A DNA stretch of 64,000 bases from contig CM059199.1 of NCBI GenBank assembly GCA_030323885.1, positions 75,426,781 through 75,490,780 on the forward strand, given 5' to 3'. Position 1 is the stretch's first letter. The number at the start of each line of letters is the position of its first letter. The position numbers and the translations under genes were made by a program. Shown here piece by piece: positions 32,070-42,705 of the stretch. The notes beneath the pieces were generated by a model. It did no database searches. It saw nothing but the letters and a program-made list of their open reading frames with translations, and was not told the origin of the DNA. The stretch comes from Branchipolynoe longqiensis (lineage: Eukaryota; Annelida; Polychaeta; Phyllodocida; Polynoidae).

Positions 32070-32155
32070 CCTCGCAAAATGCGCGCCTGCGCAAAATGCG
32101 CGCCTGTGCAAAATGCGCGCCCGCGCAAAATGCGAGCCTGCGCAAAATGAGGTCG
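32070..32155. repeat. 17 bp CpG-rich tandem repeat
   Basis: About five units of AAAATGCGCGCCTGCGC with single-base variants. Confidence 0.88.
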
Positions 32156-32597
32156 AGCAGTCTCGCCCACTTCATATGTTTTAGAATTTAAACATATTAT
32201 ACCATCACCTTCCCATTCAATTTTAAATAAGCCTGGTGTTCGTAAAATATGACTATTATACAACTCTTTTTTTTTAGCCTCTCACAAGGTCTTGCTTCGG
32301 CGAATGCAATAAATATTTTGGCGATATTGTGGTGGTGTGACCAAAGATGTGAATGTCTCACACTGGGCCTGTGCGCTTAAAGTTGGGGGGGGGGGGGGGG
32401 TCCGAAGGGCCGGGGTTGGTAGTGACATAAACAATATGATGACTCAGTCGCTGTGTACACTTGTATTTGCAGAAATATATGGCGTCGATTTTGTTCTTCA
32501 AGATTCCATATAGGTTTTGGAAAACTAGTCTGTTTGTGTTATTATGGAAGGTATAAATCAAGAGGAGAAAGTTATGTAAGCACACAACAACAATAAG
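32156..32597. other. Spacer with a poly-G run
   Basis: A G-run at about 32384-32401 is flanked by TTAAAGTTG and TCCGAAGGGCC. No gene is seen. Confidence 0.45.
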
Positions 32598-32847
32598 TAT
32601 GTGTAAGTGCATTGCCTGTGTGTATATAATTGTAAGCATTAACAGACTTACAATTCCCGAAGGATGAGTGTAGTAGTCTGCACTGACCTCTCAGGCAAGC
32701 GACCACATAGACAGGTAGGATTGGGTAGTGTGTTGATATCAGTTAACCTAGGTGGAGTAATGGTTAGCATGGCCCGGAATACAAAGAGATGTGGGTTCGA
32801 GTCCCACTCTAGGTGCAATATTTCCCATTTTCATCACCCCCATGACA
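32598..32847 (+). mobile_element. SINE-C copy
   Basis: Plus orientation with a readable head: CCTAGGTGGAGTAATGGTTA, GGGTTCGAGTCCCACTCTAG, then GTGCAATATTTCCCATTTTC. A box and B box are both present, spaced as in tRNA-Gln. Confidence 0.84.
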
Positions 32848-32955
32848 ATATCTATGCGCTATATAAACTATTATGTGAATATAATTATATTTATATGAGC
32901 TATATAAACTATTATGTGAATGTGAATATATATATATGAGCTATATAAACCATTA
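32848..32955. repeat. Short tandem repeat, GAGCTATATAAACTATTATG
   Basis: Three imperfect units of 50-55 bp containing CTATATAAACTATTATGTGA. Confidence 0.75.
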
Positions 32956-33119
32956 TTATGTATACACCCCCCCCCCCCTTGCCTGGCGACTGGAGTGTGG
33001 TAGATGGACTGGCGGTTGTATATTCAAGAGCCTCTTTCAGCCACCTACAACATATATGTATGCAGCGGTAATAACTTTGAGTGTCTGCTTCTGGTTCGGA
33101 AGTGGTTGGAGAAAGCCGT

Positions 33120-33312
33120 TAACACACAGACACACACAGACATGCACACACATACACACAGACACAGACACACACACATTCACATACTTAGACATACACA
33201 CAGACACACACACATACACACAGACACAAATACACACACTCAGACATACTCACATACACATAAACACACACATACACACATGTACAAACACAGACACACA
33301 TATACACACACA
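33120..33312. repeat. (CA)n compound microsatellite
   Basis: ACACAGACACA and CACATACACA words over about 190 bp. Both strands are open by composition. Confidence 0.92.
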
Positions 33313-33335
33313 GGTGCACCTTGGGTGTTTTTTGG

Positions 33336-33402
33336 TGTGACTTACAAAATTTATACTTGTCGCTTCCTAGCCTGGCGCTCGGCATTAATAGGATAGGACA
33401 AA
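33336..33402 (+). mobile_element. SINE-A internal fragment
   Basis: TTATACTTGTCGCTTCCTAG and GGCGCTCGGCATTAATAGGA, cut at AGGACAAAG where MITE-T sequence begins. Confidence 0.78.
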
Positions 33403-33535
33403 GACCCTATAACACTAAGACTGCTCACTCCCTATCTCTCCCATGGTAATGTACATTTTGCAGTGCCATCTTGTGGTGGGTTTCATCAGCCCGGCTGCTA
33501 GCTGGTGTTTCACATGTAAACACCTACAAGGCGAG
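33397..33535. mobile_element. MITE-T left-end fragment
   Basis: CAAAGACCCTATAACACTAA, CTCTCCCATGGTAATGTACA and GGTGTTTCACATGTAAACAC match the left 130 bases of the complete MITE-T at 45947. The right half is missing. Confidence 0.78.
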
Positions 33536-33594
33536 AAGGTGAGTTTAAAATAAAAAAAGAGAGATTGCCTGTCATTTGGATGCCGATGTTGCAC

Positions 33595-33763
33595 CTACTG
33601 CCTGGTCCCCACTTCCCTCTGGCCCGCCCTCCCCTGCTCTCTCCCCCTCCCTCCGACCCTCCCTCCTCCCTTCCTTAACTCCCCTCCCCCATCCGCCCCA
33701 CCCTCCCCCGCCCTGATTTGACCTTACATGTTTCCAGGACCTAAAACTCCACCAACCAACCCC
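33595..33763. repeat. CT-rich tract and SINE-A tail
   Basis: The pyrimidine-rich CCCTCCCTCC tract (33605-33710) is followed by a SINE-A 3' end (ATTTGACCTTACATGTTTCC, CCACCAACCAACC) at about 33712-33763, plus strand. Confidence 0.75.
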
Positions 33764-33794
33764 ACATACATACATACATACATACATACATACA

Positions 33795-33830
<36 letters not shown>

Positions 33831-33971
33831 TATACATGCATGCATGCGTACATATGCATACATACAATCATACATACCCATACATACATACATACATACA
33901 TACGTACATACATACATACATACATACACACATACATACATTACATACACATACATACATACATACATACA

Positions 33972-34003
<32 letters not shown>

Positions 34004-34037
34004 CACATACAAACATACATACGTACGTACATACATA
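33764..34037. repeat. (CATA)n tetranucleotide microsatellite
   Basis: About 270 bp of CATA repeats with ATATATATA, GCATGCATGCG and GTACGTACG interruptions. It extends directly from the SINE-A tail, a common place for microsatellite birth. Confidence 0.93.
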
Positions 34038-34169
34038 CACAAACACGCTAACAAAATGTTAAGTCACCTGGGTACCTGTGTACGGTGGAGGGGGGCCGGG
34101 AGGTGTGGGGTATACACGCCCGGCGTGTGCCTGCCTGGTGCGGCTGGTGTTCGGTGTTTGGTGTGTGTG

Positions 34170-34194
34170 TGCGGGGGGGGGGGGGGGGGGGGGG
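34170..34194. repeat. Poly-G run (>20)
   Basis: An uninterrupted G tract between TGTGTGTGCG and TCTGAGCC. Confidence 0.9.
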
Positions 34195-34309
34195 TCTGAG
34201 CCTGAGCCTGAGATGTGGTCTGTGGTACAACATAAACAGGCTGTGCAGGCGGGCACCTGCAAAAACACAGCACGTCTTGATGGAGTCTTGTCAGGTGGGA
34301 GGTGGGGGG

Positions 34310-36410
34310 ATGAGGGTGTGGAGGTGGTGTACAGGTGTGAGTGTGTACAGGTGTGAGGGTGTATATGACTATGTGGTGTATAGGTGTGAGAGTGTATATG
34401 TGTGAGGATGTATATGTGTGAGGGTGTATAGGTGGTGGACAGGTCTGAGAGTACACAGGTGTGAGTGTGTGCAGGTGTGGGGGTGTATATGACGATGTGG
34501 TGTATAGGTGTGAAGGTGTAGATGTGTGAGGGTGTAGATGTGTGAGGGTGTATAGGTGGTGTACAGGTCTGAGAATACACAGGTGTGAGCGTGTACATGT
34601 GTGGGGGTGTATATGACGATGTGGTGTATAGGTGTGAGGGTGTATATGTCTGAGGGTGTAAAGGTGTGAGGGTGTATAGGTGGTGTACAGGTCTGAGAGT
34701 ACACAGGTGTGAGTGTGTGCAGGTGTGGGGGTGTATATGACGATGTGGTGTATAGGTGTGAGGATGTGTCGGTGTGAGGGTGTAGAGGTGGTTTAGAGGT
34801 GTGTGGGTGTATATGACTGTGGTGTAGAGGTGTGAGGGTGTATATGTGGTGTACAGGTCTGAGAGTGCACATGTGTGAGAGTGTAGAGGTGGTGTAGAGG
34901 TGTGAGGGTGTATAGGTGGTGTACAGGTCTGAGAGTGCACAGGTGTGAGGATGTAGAGGTGGTGTACAGGTCTGAGAGTGTACACGTGTGAGGGTGTAGA
35001 AGTGGTGTAGAGGTATGAGGTAGTTTAGGCGGTGTAAAGGTCTGAGAGTGTACAGGTGTGAGGGTGTAGAGGTGGTGTACAGGTGTGAGGGTGTATAGAT
35101 GGTGTAGAAGTGTGAGGGTGTGTATATGTTTAGAAGTCTGAGGGTGTATATGTGGTGTACAGGTCTGAGAGTGTACAGGTGTGAGGGTGTAGAGGTGGTG
35201 TAGAGGTGTGAGGGTGTATAGCAGGTGTACAGGTCTGAGAGTGTGTACAAGTGTGAGGGTGTAGAAGTGGTGTAGAGGTATGAGATAGTATAGGCGGTGT
35301 AAAGGTCTGAGAGTGTACATGTGTGAGGGTGTAGAGGTGGTGTAGAGGTGTGCGGGTGTACAGGTGGTGTACAGGTCTGAGAGTGTGTACAAGTGTGAGG
35401 GTGTAGAAGTGGTGTAGAGGTGTGAGGGTGTATATGTGGTGTACAGGTCTGAGAGTGTACATGTGTGAGGGTGTATAGGTGGTGTAGAGGTGTGAGGGTG
35501 TAGAGGTGGTGTAAAGGTGTGAGGGTGTAGAGGTGGTGTAAAGGTGTGAGGGTGTATATGTGGTGTACAGGTCTGAGAGTGTACAGGTGTGAGGGTGTAG
35601 AGGTGGTGTAGAGGTGTGAGGGTGTATAGGTGGTGTAGAAGTGTGAGGGTGTATATGTGGTGTAGAAGTGTGAGGGTGTATATGTGGTGTACACGTCTGA
35701 GAGTGTACAGGTGCGAGGATGTAGAGGTGGTCTAGAGGTGTGAGGGTGTATAGGTGGTGTACAGGTCTGAGAGTGTGTACAAGTGTGCGGGTGTAGAAGT
35801 GGTGTAGAGGTGTGAGGGTGTATATGTGGCATACAGGTCTGAGAGTGTACATGTGTGAGGGTGTAGACGTGGTATAGAGGTGTGAGGGTGTATAGGTGGT
35901 GTACAGGTCTCAGAGTGTGTACAAGTGTGAGGGTGTAGAATTGGTGTAGAGGTGTGAGGGTGTATATGTGGTATACAAGTCTGAGAGTGTACAGGTATGA
36001 GGTGTAGAGGTGGTGTAGAGGTGTGAGGGTGTAGAGGTACTGTAGAGGTGTGAGGGTGTGTACAGGTCTGAGAGTGCACAGGTGTGAGTGTGTACAGGTG
36101 TGAGGGTGTGTACAGGTGTGAAGGTGTAGAGGTGGTGTAGAGGTGTGATGGGTGTAAATCTGGTGTAGAGGGTGTATAGGTGGTGTGTACAGGTGTAGAG
36201 GTGGTGTAGAGGTGTGAGGGTGTAAATCTGGTGTAGAGGGTGTATAGGTGGTGTGATGGTGTATACAGGTGTGAGGTGTAGAGGTGGTGTAGAGGTGTGA
36301 GGGTGTAAAGGTGGTGTAGAGGTGTGAGGGTGTAAAGGTGGTGTAGAGGTGTGAGGGTGTATAGGTGGTGTGATGGTATGTACAGGTGTGACGGTGTAGA
36401 GGTGTAACTG
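34310..36410. repeat. 2.1 kb minisatellite (GTGTGAGGGTGTAGAGGTGG)
   Basis: Highly repetitive words GTGTGAGGGTGTAGAGGTGG and TGTACAGGTCTGAGAGTGTA alternate in higher-order units. On the minus strand, long frames (up to 487 codons) stay open because spacings are mostly multiples of three and the complement lacks stop words; the products are only His-Thr-Pro-Ser-Leu-Tyr repeats. I do not call a gene. Confidence 0.92.
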
Positions 36411-36549
36411 TAAGGGTAGGATGGATAAGTAATTTAATAATATATTTAGATTATTAGATTGCTAGATCATGTGCTTCTGTAACCCAGTCGTCCAACACCT
36501 TTTCTTATGTGTTGTTTAGCAGCCCTGTCACAGAGACAATTGTTCAGGA

Positions 36550-36608
36550 GTTTTATTTGTTTGTTGTTGTTTTATGACCTAGCAACATCTAAGGTCATAT
36601 CAGGACGG
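36550..36608 (-). mobile_element. SINE-A 3' end fragment
   Basis: TTTGTTTGTTGTTGTTTTAT and AACATCTAAGGTCATATCAG, then unrelated sequence. Confidence 0.75.
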
Positions 36609-36876
36609 GGCAGGGGTTAACTAGGAGGGACTCTTCTGTCCGTGACCATTAGCTACAGTATTCCTTTTGATGTGTTTTCTTAATATACAGCCCAAGTAAA
36701 TTTTGGTATCAAAACCAAGAGTAAAGCTTTAATTCATTCACAGTGCTTTCTGGGTATTTTTAATTTAAACATATACCCAAATAGGAGCATTTATGAACTA
36801 GAAATTTGTCATGATTTTCATACTTTCTTCCAATGTTATCTAAGTACTGCCGTTACTTCTTTTTAATGGGTTGAAC
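36609..36876. other. Spacer with no assignable feature
   Basis: No gene or repeat family was recognised. Confidence 0.4.
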
Positions 36877-37206
36877 ACCGGGTGCGGTGGCCGAATCGGT
36901 AGAGCGCGGCCCTCGCGTGCGGAAGGTCGAGAATTTGGTTCCCAGTCGAGTAAAACCAATGACTTATAAAATTGGTACTTGTCGCTTCCTAGCCTGGTGC
37001 TTGTCATAAATAGGATAGGGCAAGGACTGGTTAGCTTAGTGTCACGATAATGTGACTGAGTGGGATATCAGGTAATGGTGCCAGCGACCTGATTTCCCAG
37101 TGGGGCAGCACTATAAAGTCACCATGAGTGAGCACTGTTATAAGTCGGTATCCATCCTGATATGACCTTAGATGTTGCCAGGACATAATACTACAACAAC
37201 CAACCA
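36877..37206 (+). mobile_element. SINE-A, full length
   Basis: Head ACCGGGTGCGGTGGCCGAAT and CGGTAGAGCG, complete body with TAATGTGACTGAGTGGGATA, tail CAACAACCAACCAAA. The B box region is slightly damaged (GAGAATTTGGTTCCC). Confidence 0.86.
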
Positions 37207-37401
37207 AATCGAATGGGTTGTTCAGCAGCGTTGTCTGAGGGACTGCGGGACTAACTGTAAGTCACTGAGACTAAATGTGACCGTTGTTCGTTTCCTGTGA
37301 CAGTGTGAGACTACTTTCTGTCTGACAATCAGGGCTAGTGTTGGACAAAGAGGAGGCGGGACAACCTCTATGAACTCTGCTGTCTACACTGATCCAAGTC
37401 A

Positions 37402-37735
37402 CAATGTAAAGCTTGTTTTATTTAACGACACCTCTCGAGCACAATCATTTTCATATCTTCAGCTATTGGACGTTAAACATATGGTCATTCTGACATATAT
37501 CTTTGGAGGAAAACCGCTGCAGCCACATAGGCTACTGTTTCTGATAAGCAGCAAGGGTTTTTTTAATCACTTTCCCACAGACAGGACAGCACATAACACA
37601 GCCTTTGATGAACCAGTCATGGACCACTGGTTGGAACGGAAAATAGCCCAAACTGCAAATGTGTCCACTGAGCATGATCGATAGGATGAGCGACACCTTC
37701 ACAGGTGGACACGCCACCGTCTGAGCTACGTCCCC
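37402..37735 (-). mobile_element. SINE-F, near full length
   Basis: GCTTGTTTTATTTAACGACA at the left through GACAGGACAGCACATAACAC to the head side CGTCTGAGCTACGTCCCC at the right. It keeps the head-proximal CCTTCACAGGTGGACACGCC segment. Confidence 0.82.
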
Positions 37736-38133
37736 TCCTTAAGTCACAGTCACATGTCCATCTACATTATCATACACTAGCCTTCAGGCATGCAGTGAAC
37801 TAGGCGAAATGCACCGTCCTTAGGTTCCTAAATAACGCATGTCTATGGGGGCCACAACTGTATGAGCAAAAGCAGGGCTTACGGCATTTTGCCTTCTGGG
37901 CGATTTCCTAAATCATCGTTGGCTATCGTGTGATCGACTCGGTCGTGTCATTTAGGCGCCTGACTTGCAGGTGGTTGACAGGTGTGTACAGATGGACGAT
38001 GAAGTCATGGAGTCATGCAGGGTTTTAACCAATCAGATGTCCGCTCACCTGGGGGTTTCTAGCACAAAGAACCCTGGCTCCTGTGCTGGGTTTTGAATGC
38101 CCGACATCTTGCTTTTTTTTTTGCTTACATTTG
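37736..38133. other. Spacer, no gene recognised
   Basis: Phrases such as CAATCAGATGTCCGCTCACC and GTGCTGGGTTTTGAATGCCC look SINE-like but could not be tied to a family here. Confidence 0.4.
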
Positions 38134-38733
38134 ACAATATCGCCGCCGATGCGGCGTCGGTGGCAATATCGCTTGGATTTGGGGTTTAATTTGACATGAT
38201 TTCACTTTTTGAGTAAGCTATTCTCATAAATAACATTATTTCAACCCCCGGTTGAATATTCATGGTTCTAAATAACAGAATTAGATGATAGCAGTGAATA
38301 GATTTGTGCTTTTAGTTTTATTTACATACACTTGATAGTGGAAGGAACTTCTTCTATCCAACCACAATGCAGGAGTAGTGTGATGCCTACGTCACATGCA
38401 AATCCTCAATAGTGATTGTTGTTAGGCCTGTGGGTATTTTTTCCATAACTGGGGGAAAACATTTCTTTCAATTAAGTCACCCTTGGAATAAACTGCTCGT
38501 CGCTAGTTGTGCACGTAACAAATTGAGAGCCTAGAAATAGCTAAATATAATTTCTTTAGTGTCGTTTCCATGGTTACTCCTCGGTTGACGGGTCTCTCTG
38601 ATGCGACTCTCCTAGGTTGAAATAATGTTATTTATGAGTATAGGTTACTCAAAAAGTGGAAGTTGGTCAAATTAAACCCAAAATCGAAGCGATATTAACA
38701 CCGCCGCCGCATCGGCAGTGTTATGGTGTACTT
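38134..38733. mobile_element. MITE-N, ~600 bp with ~110 bp inverted arms
   Basis: The left arm (ACAATATCGCCGCCGATGCG through AATAACATTATTTCAAC at 38245) is mirrored at 38618-38733 (GTTGAAATAATGTTATTTAT to CCGCCGCATCGGCAGTGTTA). The interior is AT-rich and non-coding. Arm-like sequence reappears three times at 39.93-40.17 kb. Confidence 0.78.
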
Positions 38734-38739
38734 TCTATC

Positions 38740-38845
38740 CAACCATGATGGCCGACGAGGCACTGATCACGTGAATCGGCTGGGATTTGAACTCCCGACC
38801 TTCAGCACGGGAAGCCTGCGATCTACCGACCGGTTGAAAAATTAG
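38740..38845 (-). mobile_element. tRNA-like SINE head fragment
   Basis: On the minus strand: CGGTCGGTAGATCGCAGGCT and GGGAGTTCAAATCCCAGC give A-box-like and B-box-like elements about 40 bases apart. It is not one of the major families here. Confidence 0.5.
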
Positions 38846-39004
38846 AATATTGCTGTCCGATGATAACATCCTTTTGGGGTTAGCGTTCACTTCACTGATC
38901 AGATAATTTGGTTGCTATAGCAAGATAGAGATTCATAGCGAAATAGCGATTGCACACTGGTAATGTACTGTGAATTCCTAACTACTGCATTCTGGTTTGG
39001 TAGA

Positions 39005-39387
39005 TAAAGGCCCTGTCACACTACGACGTTTCTCCCGGCGCGCCGCCAATGCGCAAGATATTTGCTAGGGCTCGAGACACGTCCAACCTTTCGGCGTTGT
39101 GGGAGAAAATTCGACGGGTTGCAGCGTGCTAGTAGCGTGTTGGTGGCGCATCCGTAACGCCCCCTCCAACGCGTCGACGCGTGTCGGGGCGCGCCGAAAG
39201 TTTTGTGCAAGCACAAAACGATCGACGCGACCCGACGCGCGGTGACGTGTCCATTCACATGTTGCTATCACTCAACGTGTACCGACATGCGCGTGTAACG
39301 CTTCCCGACTCATGCCGATGTTTCGCCCAAAAAGGCAACACGTCGGCGCGCATTGGTGAGAAACGTCGTAATATGACAGGGCCTTAA
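39005..39387. mobile_element. MITE-H copy 2
   Basis: Borders TAAA (39005) and TTAA (39384) enclose ends GGCCCTGTCACAC and TATGACAGGGCC. It aligns end to end with copy 1 at 8043-8420, with about 10 percent differences, many at CpG. The central TTTTGTGCAAGCACAAAA hairpin is preserved. Confidence 0.84.
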
Positions 39388-39487
39388 GACAATTTACAAT
39401 CAGACTTTTGTGTTTATACATTCATTGAATAAGCAGGGGAAATTTCAATCGCGGACAGTTAGTTAGTCTTCCTCATTCTACCGCTCC

Positions 39488-39568
39488 TTTCAATATCCTA
39501 ATAATGCTGAGTGCCAGGCTAGGTAGCAACAAGTATAAATTCTTTTAAGCCATCGGTTTGACTTGACC
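39488..39568 (-). mobile_element. SINE-A fragment, inverted against the next copy
   Basis: ATCCTAATAATGCTGAGTGC, AGCAACAAGTATAAATTC and TTTGACTTGACC, then an abrupt switch to a plus-strand head. Confidence 0.72.
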
Positions 39569-40548
39569 TCATCGGTAGAGCTCGGGCCTCGCGAATGGAA
39601 GGTCGGGAGTTCGGTTCCCGGTCGAGTCAAACCAAAAATTGATACTTGTCACTTCATAGCCTGGTGCTCAGCATTAATAGGATAGGACAAGGACTGGGCC
39701 CGTATGCATGGGGCGGTGTTAGCGCCATAACCACGGCTTGGCGGGCACCACATGGTTAACGGTGGAAAATCCGCATGCAAGAAGCAGTGCCAGCGCTAGC
39801 CGCCGACCGTAGCCTAGGCTAAGCTACCCTGCTTTCATATCAGGTTTAACGGCAGGCCACACCGGTTAGTGTGCCGTCAGTGTGCGTGTGTGGCTGTCAA
39901 TCTATTCAATGCTATCATATTTGACAGAATTACATACGCAATAAGTGAAATTTCATCAAATTAACCCTAAAATCGAACCGATATTAACGCCGCAGCTGCC
40001 GCCGCCGACAGAATAACATTTAAAAAAAGGTGAAATCTCGCCAAATTAAACCAGAAATCGAAGCGATATTAAGGCCACCGCCGAATTTGGTCAAATTAAA
40101 CCAATAATCGAACCGATATTAACGCCGCCGCCGCCGAATCGGCGTTGATATTGGCAAATAGCGGTGCTCGCCGGGAGCAGGCTCAGTGGGGTTCCCCAAA
40201 TCTATAAATAACCACACGGTTTACTTTCCGGCCCAGTTTGGGCATTAGCGCATGCAGCTTGACCTGATTCACCAAGGTGGTGCTAGCCAGTGCTACCTAC
40301 CCCAGAGCTAGCATGTATCACTGGCTACGCGTAGCACCAGCCTATGCATACGGGCCCAGATTGGCTCAGTGTCAGGATAATGTGACTGAGTGAGATATCA
40401 GGTCATGGGGCTGGCAGCCTGATTTCCTAGTGGGGCAGCACTATAAAGTCACCATTATAAAGTCGCCATGAGTGCGCACTGTCACAAGTCGGTACCCGTC
40501 CTGATATGACCTTAGATGTTGCCAGGACGTAAAACTCCAACAAACAAA
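39569..40548 (+). mobile_element. SINE-A interrupted by MITE-G
   Basis: The head (CATCGGTAGAGCTCGGGCCT, GGGAGTTCGGTTCCCGG) and body run to AGGACAAGGACT. MITE-G occupies 39696-40357. SINE-A resumes with TTGGCTCAGTGTCAGGATAA and runs to a CCAACAAACAAACC tail. A short internal duplication (AAAGTCACCAT/AAAGTCGCCAT) lies near 40450. Confidence 0.82.
39696..40357. mobile_element. MITE-G, 662 bp, GGGCCCGTATGCATA ends
   Basis: The ends GGGCCCGTATGCATGGGGCG and GCCTATGCATACGGGCCC are inverted, with similarity continuing 30 bases. Inserting it splits a SINE-A, so the boundaries are well defined. The interior (39920-40170) contains three MITE-N-like blocks (CGATATTAACGCCGCCGCCG). The target duplication is not clear. 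No coding sequence is present. Confidence 0.8.
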
Positions 40549-40813
40549 CCTATCAGAATGAGAGGATGCCGAATGAAGTGAGCACCTTGACCTAGTAATT
40601 TACCATCATACTTGACTCCATGTTTTTTTGTGGCGATTACTCGCTGTTGCTTAGGGTCGGCTATTTATTAATCTAAGGGCCCCACTGAGCTGACCTGGCC
40701 TGAACTGGAAATAGACTTCGGAGCAGTCGTACTAATGAATCGGAACACATTCCTTCTCAGCGGTGTAATTAGGTGTGGTGGGGCAGGAGTGGGGTGGTCG
40801 GGGTTGGGGGAAG

Positions 40814-40830
40814 GGGGGGGGGGGGGGCAG
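40814..40830. repeat. Poly-G run
   Basis: A G tract inside a G-rich 50 bp segment. Confidence 0.8.
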
Positions 40831-40966
40831 AGTACCATAATAAAACAACCGAGCTCCACACCATGTCAATTGGAAACAAATTCTCAACACATGGTGAAGT
40901 ACATCAACATTCAAAGCTGCACAATCCGTTGAAAGCTTAATATTTTCGGTACCAAAAACGCTTTTC

Positions 40967-41252
40967 TCTGTGATGGAGTGTTTAGAGTGTCTGACATTTT
41001 CTAGGTCGGACTCCTAATCTGAAGGTTGGTGGTTCGATTCCCCATGGCCCCACCTCTTCCCTTTTGGATTTCCACCGCTGTGTATAACTTACATAACATA
41101 CCATGCCTATGTGGTGTGGGAGGTAAAAAATCCATTGGGTCGGTAAAAGTGTAGGCTCGGGCTTTCTATCGACAAACTGTCTAATGGTGAAAACGAGTCT
41201 ATTCAGACGTATCCATGATAGACAGTATAAATCTTCAAGTAAAAAAAAAATC
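40967..41252 (+). mobile_element. SINE-B, full length, tail type 2
   Basis: Head TCTCTGTGATGGAGTGTTTA, B box GGTTCGATTCCCC, a small body deletion after AACTTACA, and tail 2 (AACTGTCTAATGGTGAAAAC to GACAGTATAAATCTTCAAG) with an A run followed by a repeat of the tail end. Confidence 0.85.
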
Positions 41253-41717
41253 TTCAAGTACTTAACCTAGATTTGATTCTTGATTCTACCTATTCGAATT
41301 AGATTTGTGTGTGCATTCATTAATTATTCTTTGCTGTATAGAAAGAACACTAAGTCAAATCAAAAGAACTTGTCACTGCTGAAGCCTATGCAAGGGACCT
41401 AGCTTGCGGGTACGCAAATGGAATAAAACACTATTAGAATAAAACATGATGGAATAAAGCGTTATGAAACATATTATATTTTAATATATGTAATGTCAGG
41501 TGGTACGCAGCTCCGTGTCTGCGTATGCATGGAAGCTCAGCCCTTGACCTTCCAAAATTATTTATCCATGTTTTCACTTCAACTATCTTCAAGGTGTAAC
41601 CTTTTAAAAGAAAAGTTACTTCAAATTGAATTAAAGTGGTTTATAATGATCAGTCGCTTATATTTTTCTGAAAAGAAATATATAGACACTCACATTTGGG
41701 CTATGCAGCTAGATATA
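41253..41717 (-). mobile_element. MITE-D, degenerate copy
   Basis: Ordered matches (TAGATTTGATTCTTGATTCT, TGTCACTGCTGAAGCCTATG, then ATGTTTTCACTTCAACTATC and AGTTACTTCAAATTGAATTA) are interrupted by foreign sequence at about 41400-41555. Termini are mostly lost, apart from CTATGCAGC at the right. Confidence 0.6.
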
Positions 41718-42242
41718 AGGCCAAATGAAAAATAAAAGTTGGTGATCGTCCTTTTGAAATAAAAATAAGGGTCGGGCGGGCGGTTATTATTTATGTTATT
41801 TTTTTTTTTAAATGTCAGTATTTCACTTGTGTCCTCGCCCTCCCCCCTCCCGCTGCCCCCCCCCCCCACTCCCATTCTCTCTACCATGCTCATTCACATT
41901 CCCACCCTCCCTCTCCCAGCCTCCTCCATTCTCGACCCCCCCCCCCCGTCCTGATATGACCTTAGATGTTGCTAGGATGTAAAACAACAACAAACAACAA
42001 CCATTCTCGACCCTGCTCCCTCCACTTCTAAGTTCCCTCCCTATCACCCGTCAAGTCTCTCTCCATTCCTTTCCACGACTGCCCTGTCCGTTTCCCCCCT
42101 CTCCACTCCTCTTTCAATTACTCAGTCTACTCGCCCTCTCCATTTAACAGTTTTAAAATATAAAATATAACAAAGTCAAGGGCGGGCTATTTTCCAGGCA
42201 CGGGCGCGGACGATCACCAATTTTAATTTTTATATTTGGCCT
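41718..42242. mobile_element. MITE-O copy 1
   Basis: Inverted ends AGGCCAAATGAAAAATAAAA, GTTGGTGATCGTCC and GGACGATCACCAATTTTAAT, then TTTATATTTGGCCT. The interior is C-rich (CTCTCCATTCCTTTCC). A second copy is at 49703-50273. No coding region is present. A SINE-A tail is inserted at 41939-42000. Confidence 0.8.
41939..42000 (+). mobile_element. SINE-A 3' end with 13 bp target duplication
   Basis: A heavily 5'-truncated SINE-A (GTCCTGATATGACCTTAGAT to AAAACAACAACAAACAACAA) is flanked by CCATTCTCGACCC at 41926-41938 and 42001-42013. This is direct evidence that the family moves by LINE-type target-primed reverse transcription. Confidence 0.85.
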
Positions 42243-42504
42243 AATAATGATCAGAAGGTAGTTATGAATGGGGCTTCAGATCAACTTCATATCCATGAAC
42301 AAACCGGAAGCTTAACATCCAAGAAAACTGGGTCTGGGGGGGGGGGGGGATTAAAAAATTGTTTGACTGACCAGCACTGTTTGTTATGACATTTTGGTTA
42401 GAGTTAAGTCCCCTGGTGTTAAAACATAAAAATAGCATGTTGATATTTCCGTTATTTATACCCACATAATAAATTATATAGTGCATATATATATAATACA
42501 AGGA

Positions 42505-42690
42505 TGAACGGTTTTTGCGGATTTCCGCGATTTTTGATATTCACCGATTAAAGTTCACAAGGGCCTCAGACTAATTTCCGCTTTGTTTTACCCACCCCAG
42601 CTTGGTTCTGCCGCTACCCGCTAGGTGGCGCCAGGGTCGCTGCCTCATTTCCGCCTTTTCTGTCAGAGACCACTTTCATCCCTGAAATAT
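42505..42690. mobile_element. Possible hAT-like MITE related to 1543-1904
   Basis: AAGGATGAACGGTTTTTGCG with GATTTCCGCGA at the left and CCACTTTCATCCCTG at the right resemble the 1.5 kb element ends. Termini are imperfect and no target duplication was recognised. Confidence 0.5.
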
Positions 42691-42705
42691 ATGCATGTAT
42701 ATATT

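Noticed and set aside
34369..35832. 487-codon minus-strand open frame (and a 308-codon neighbour)
   Set aside because: It lies entirely in a minisatellite; the product is only a His/Thr/Pro/Ser/Tyr repeat and adjacent frames are open as well.
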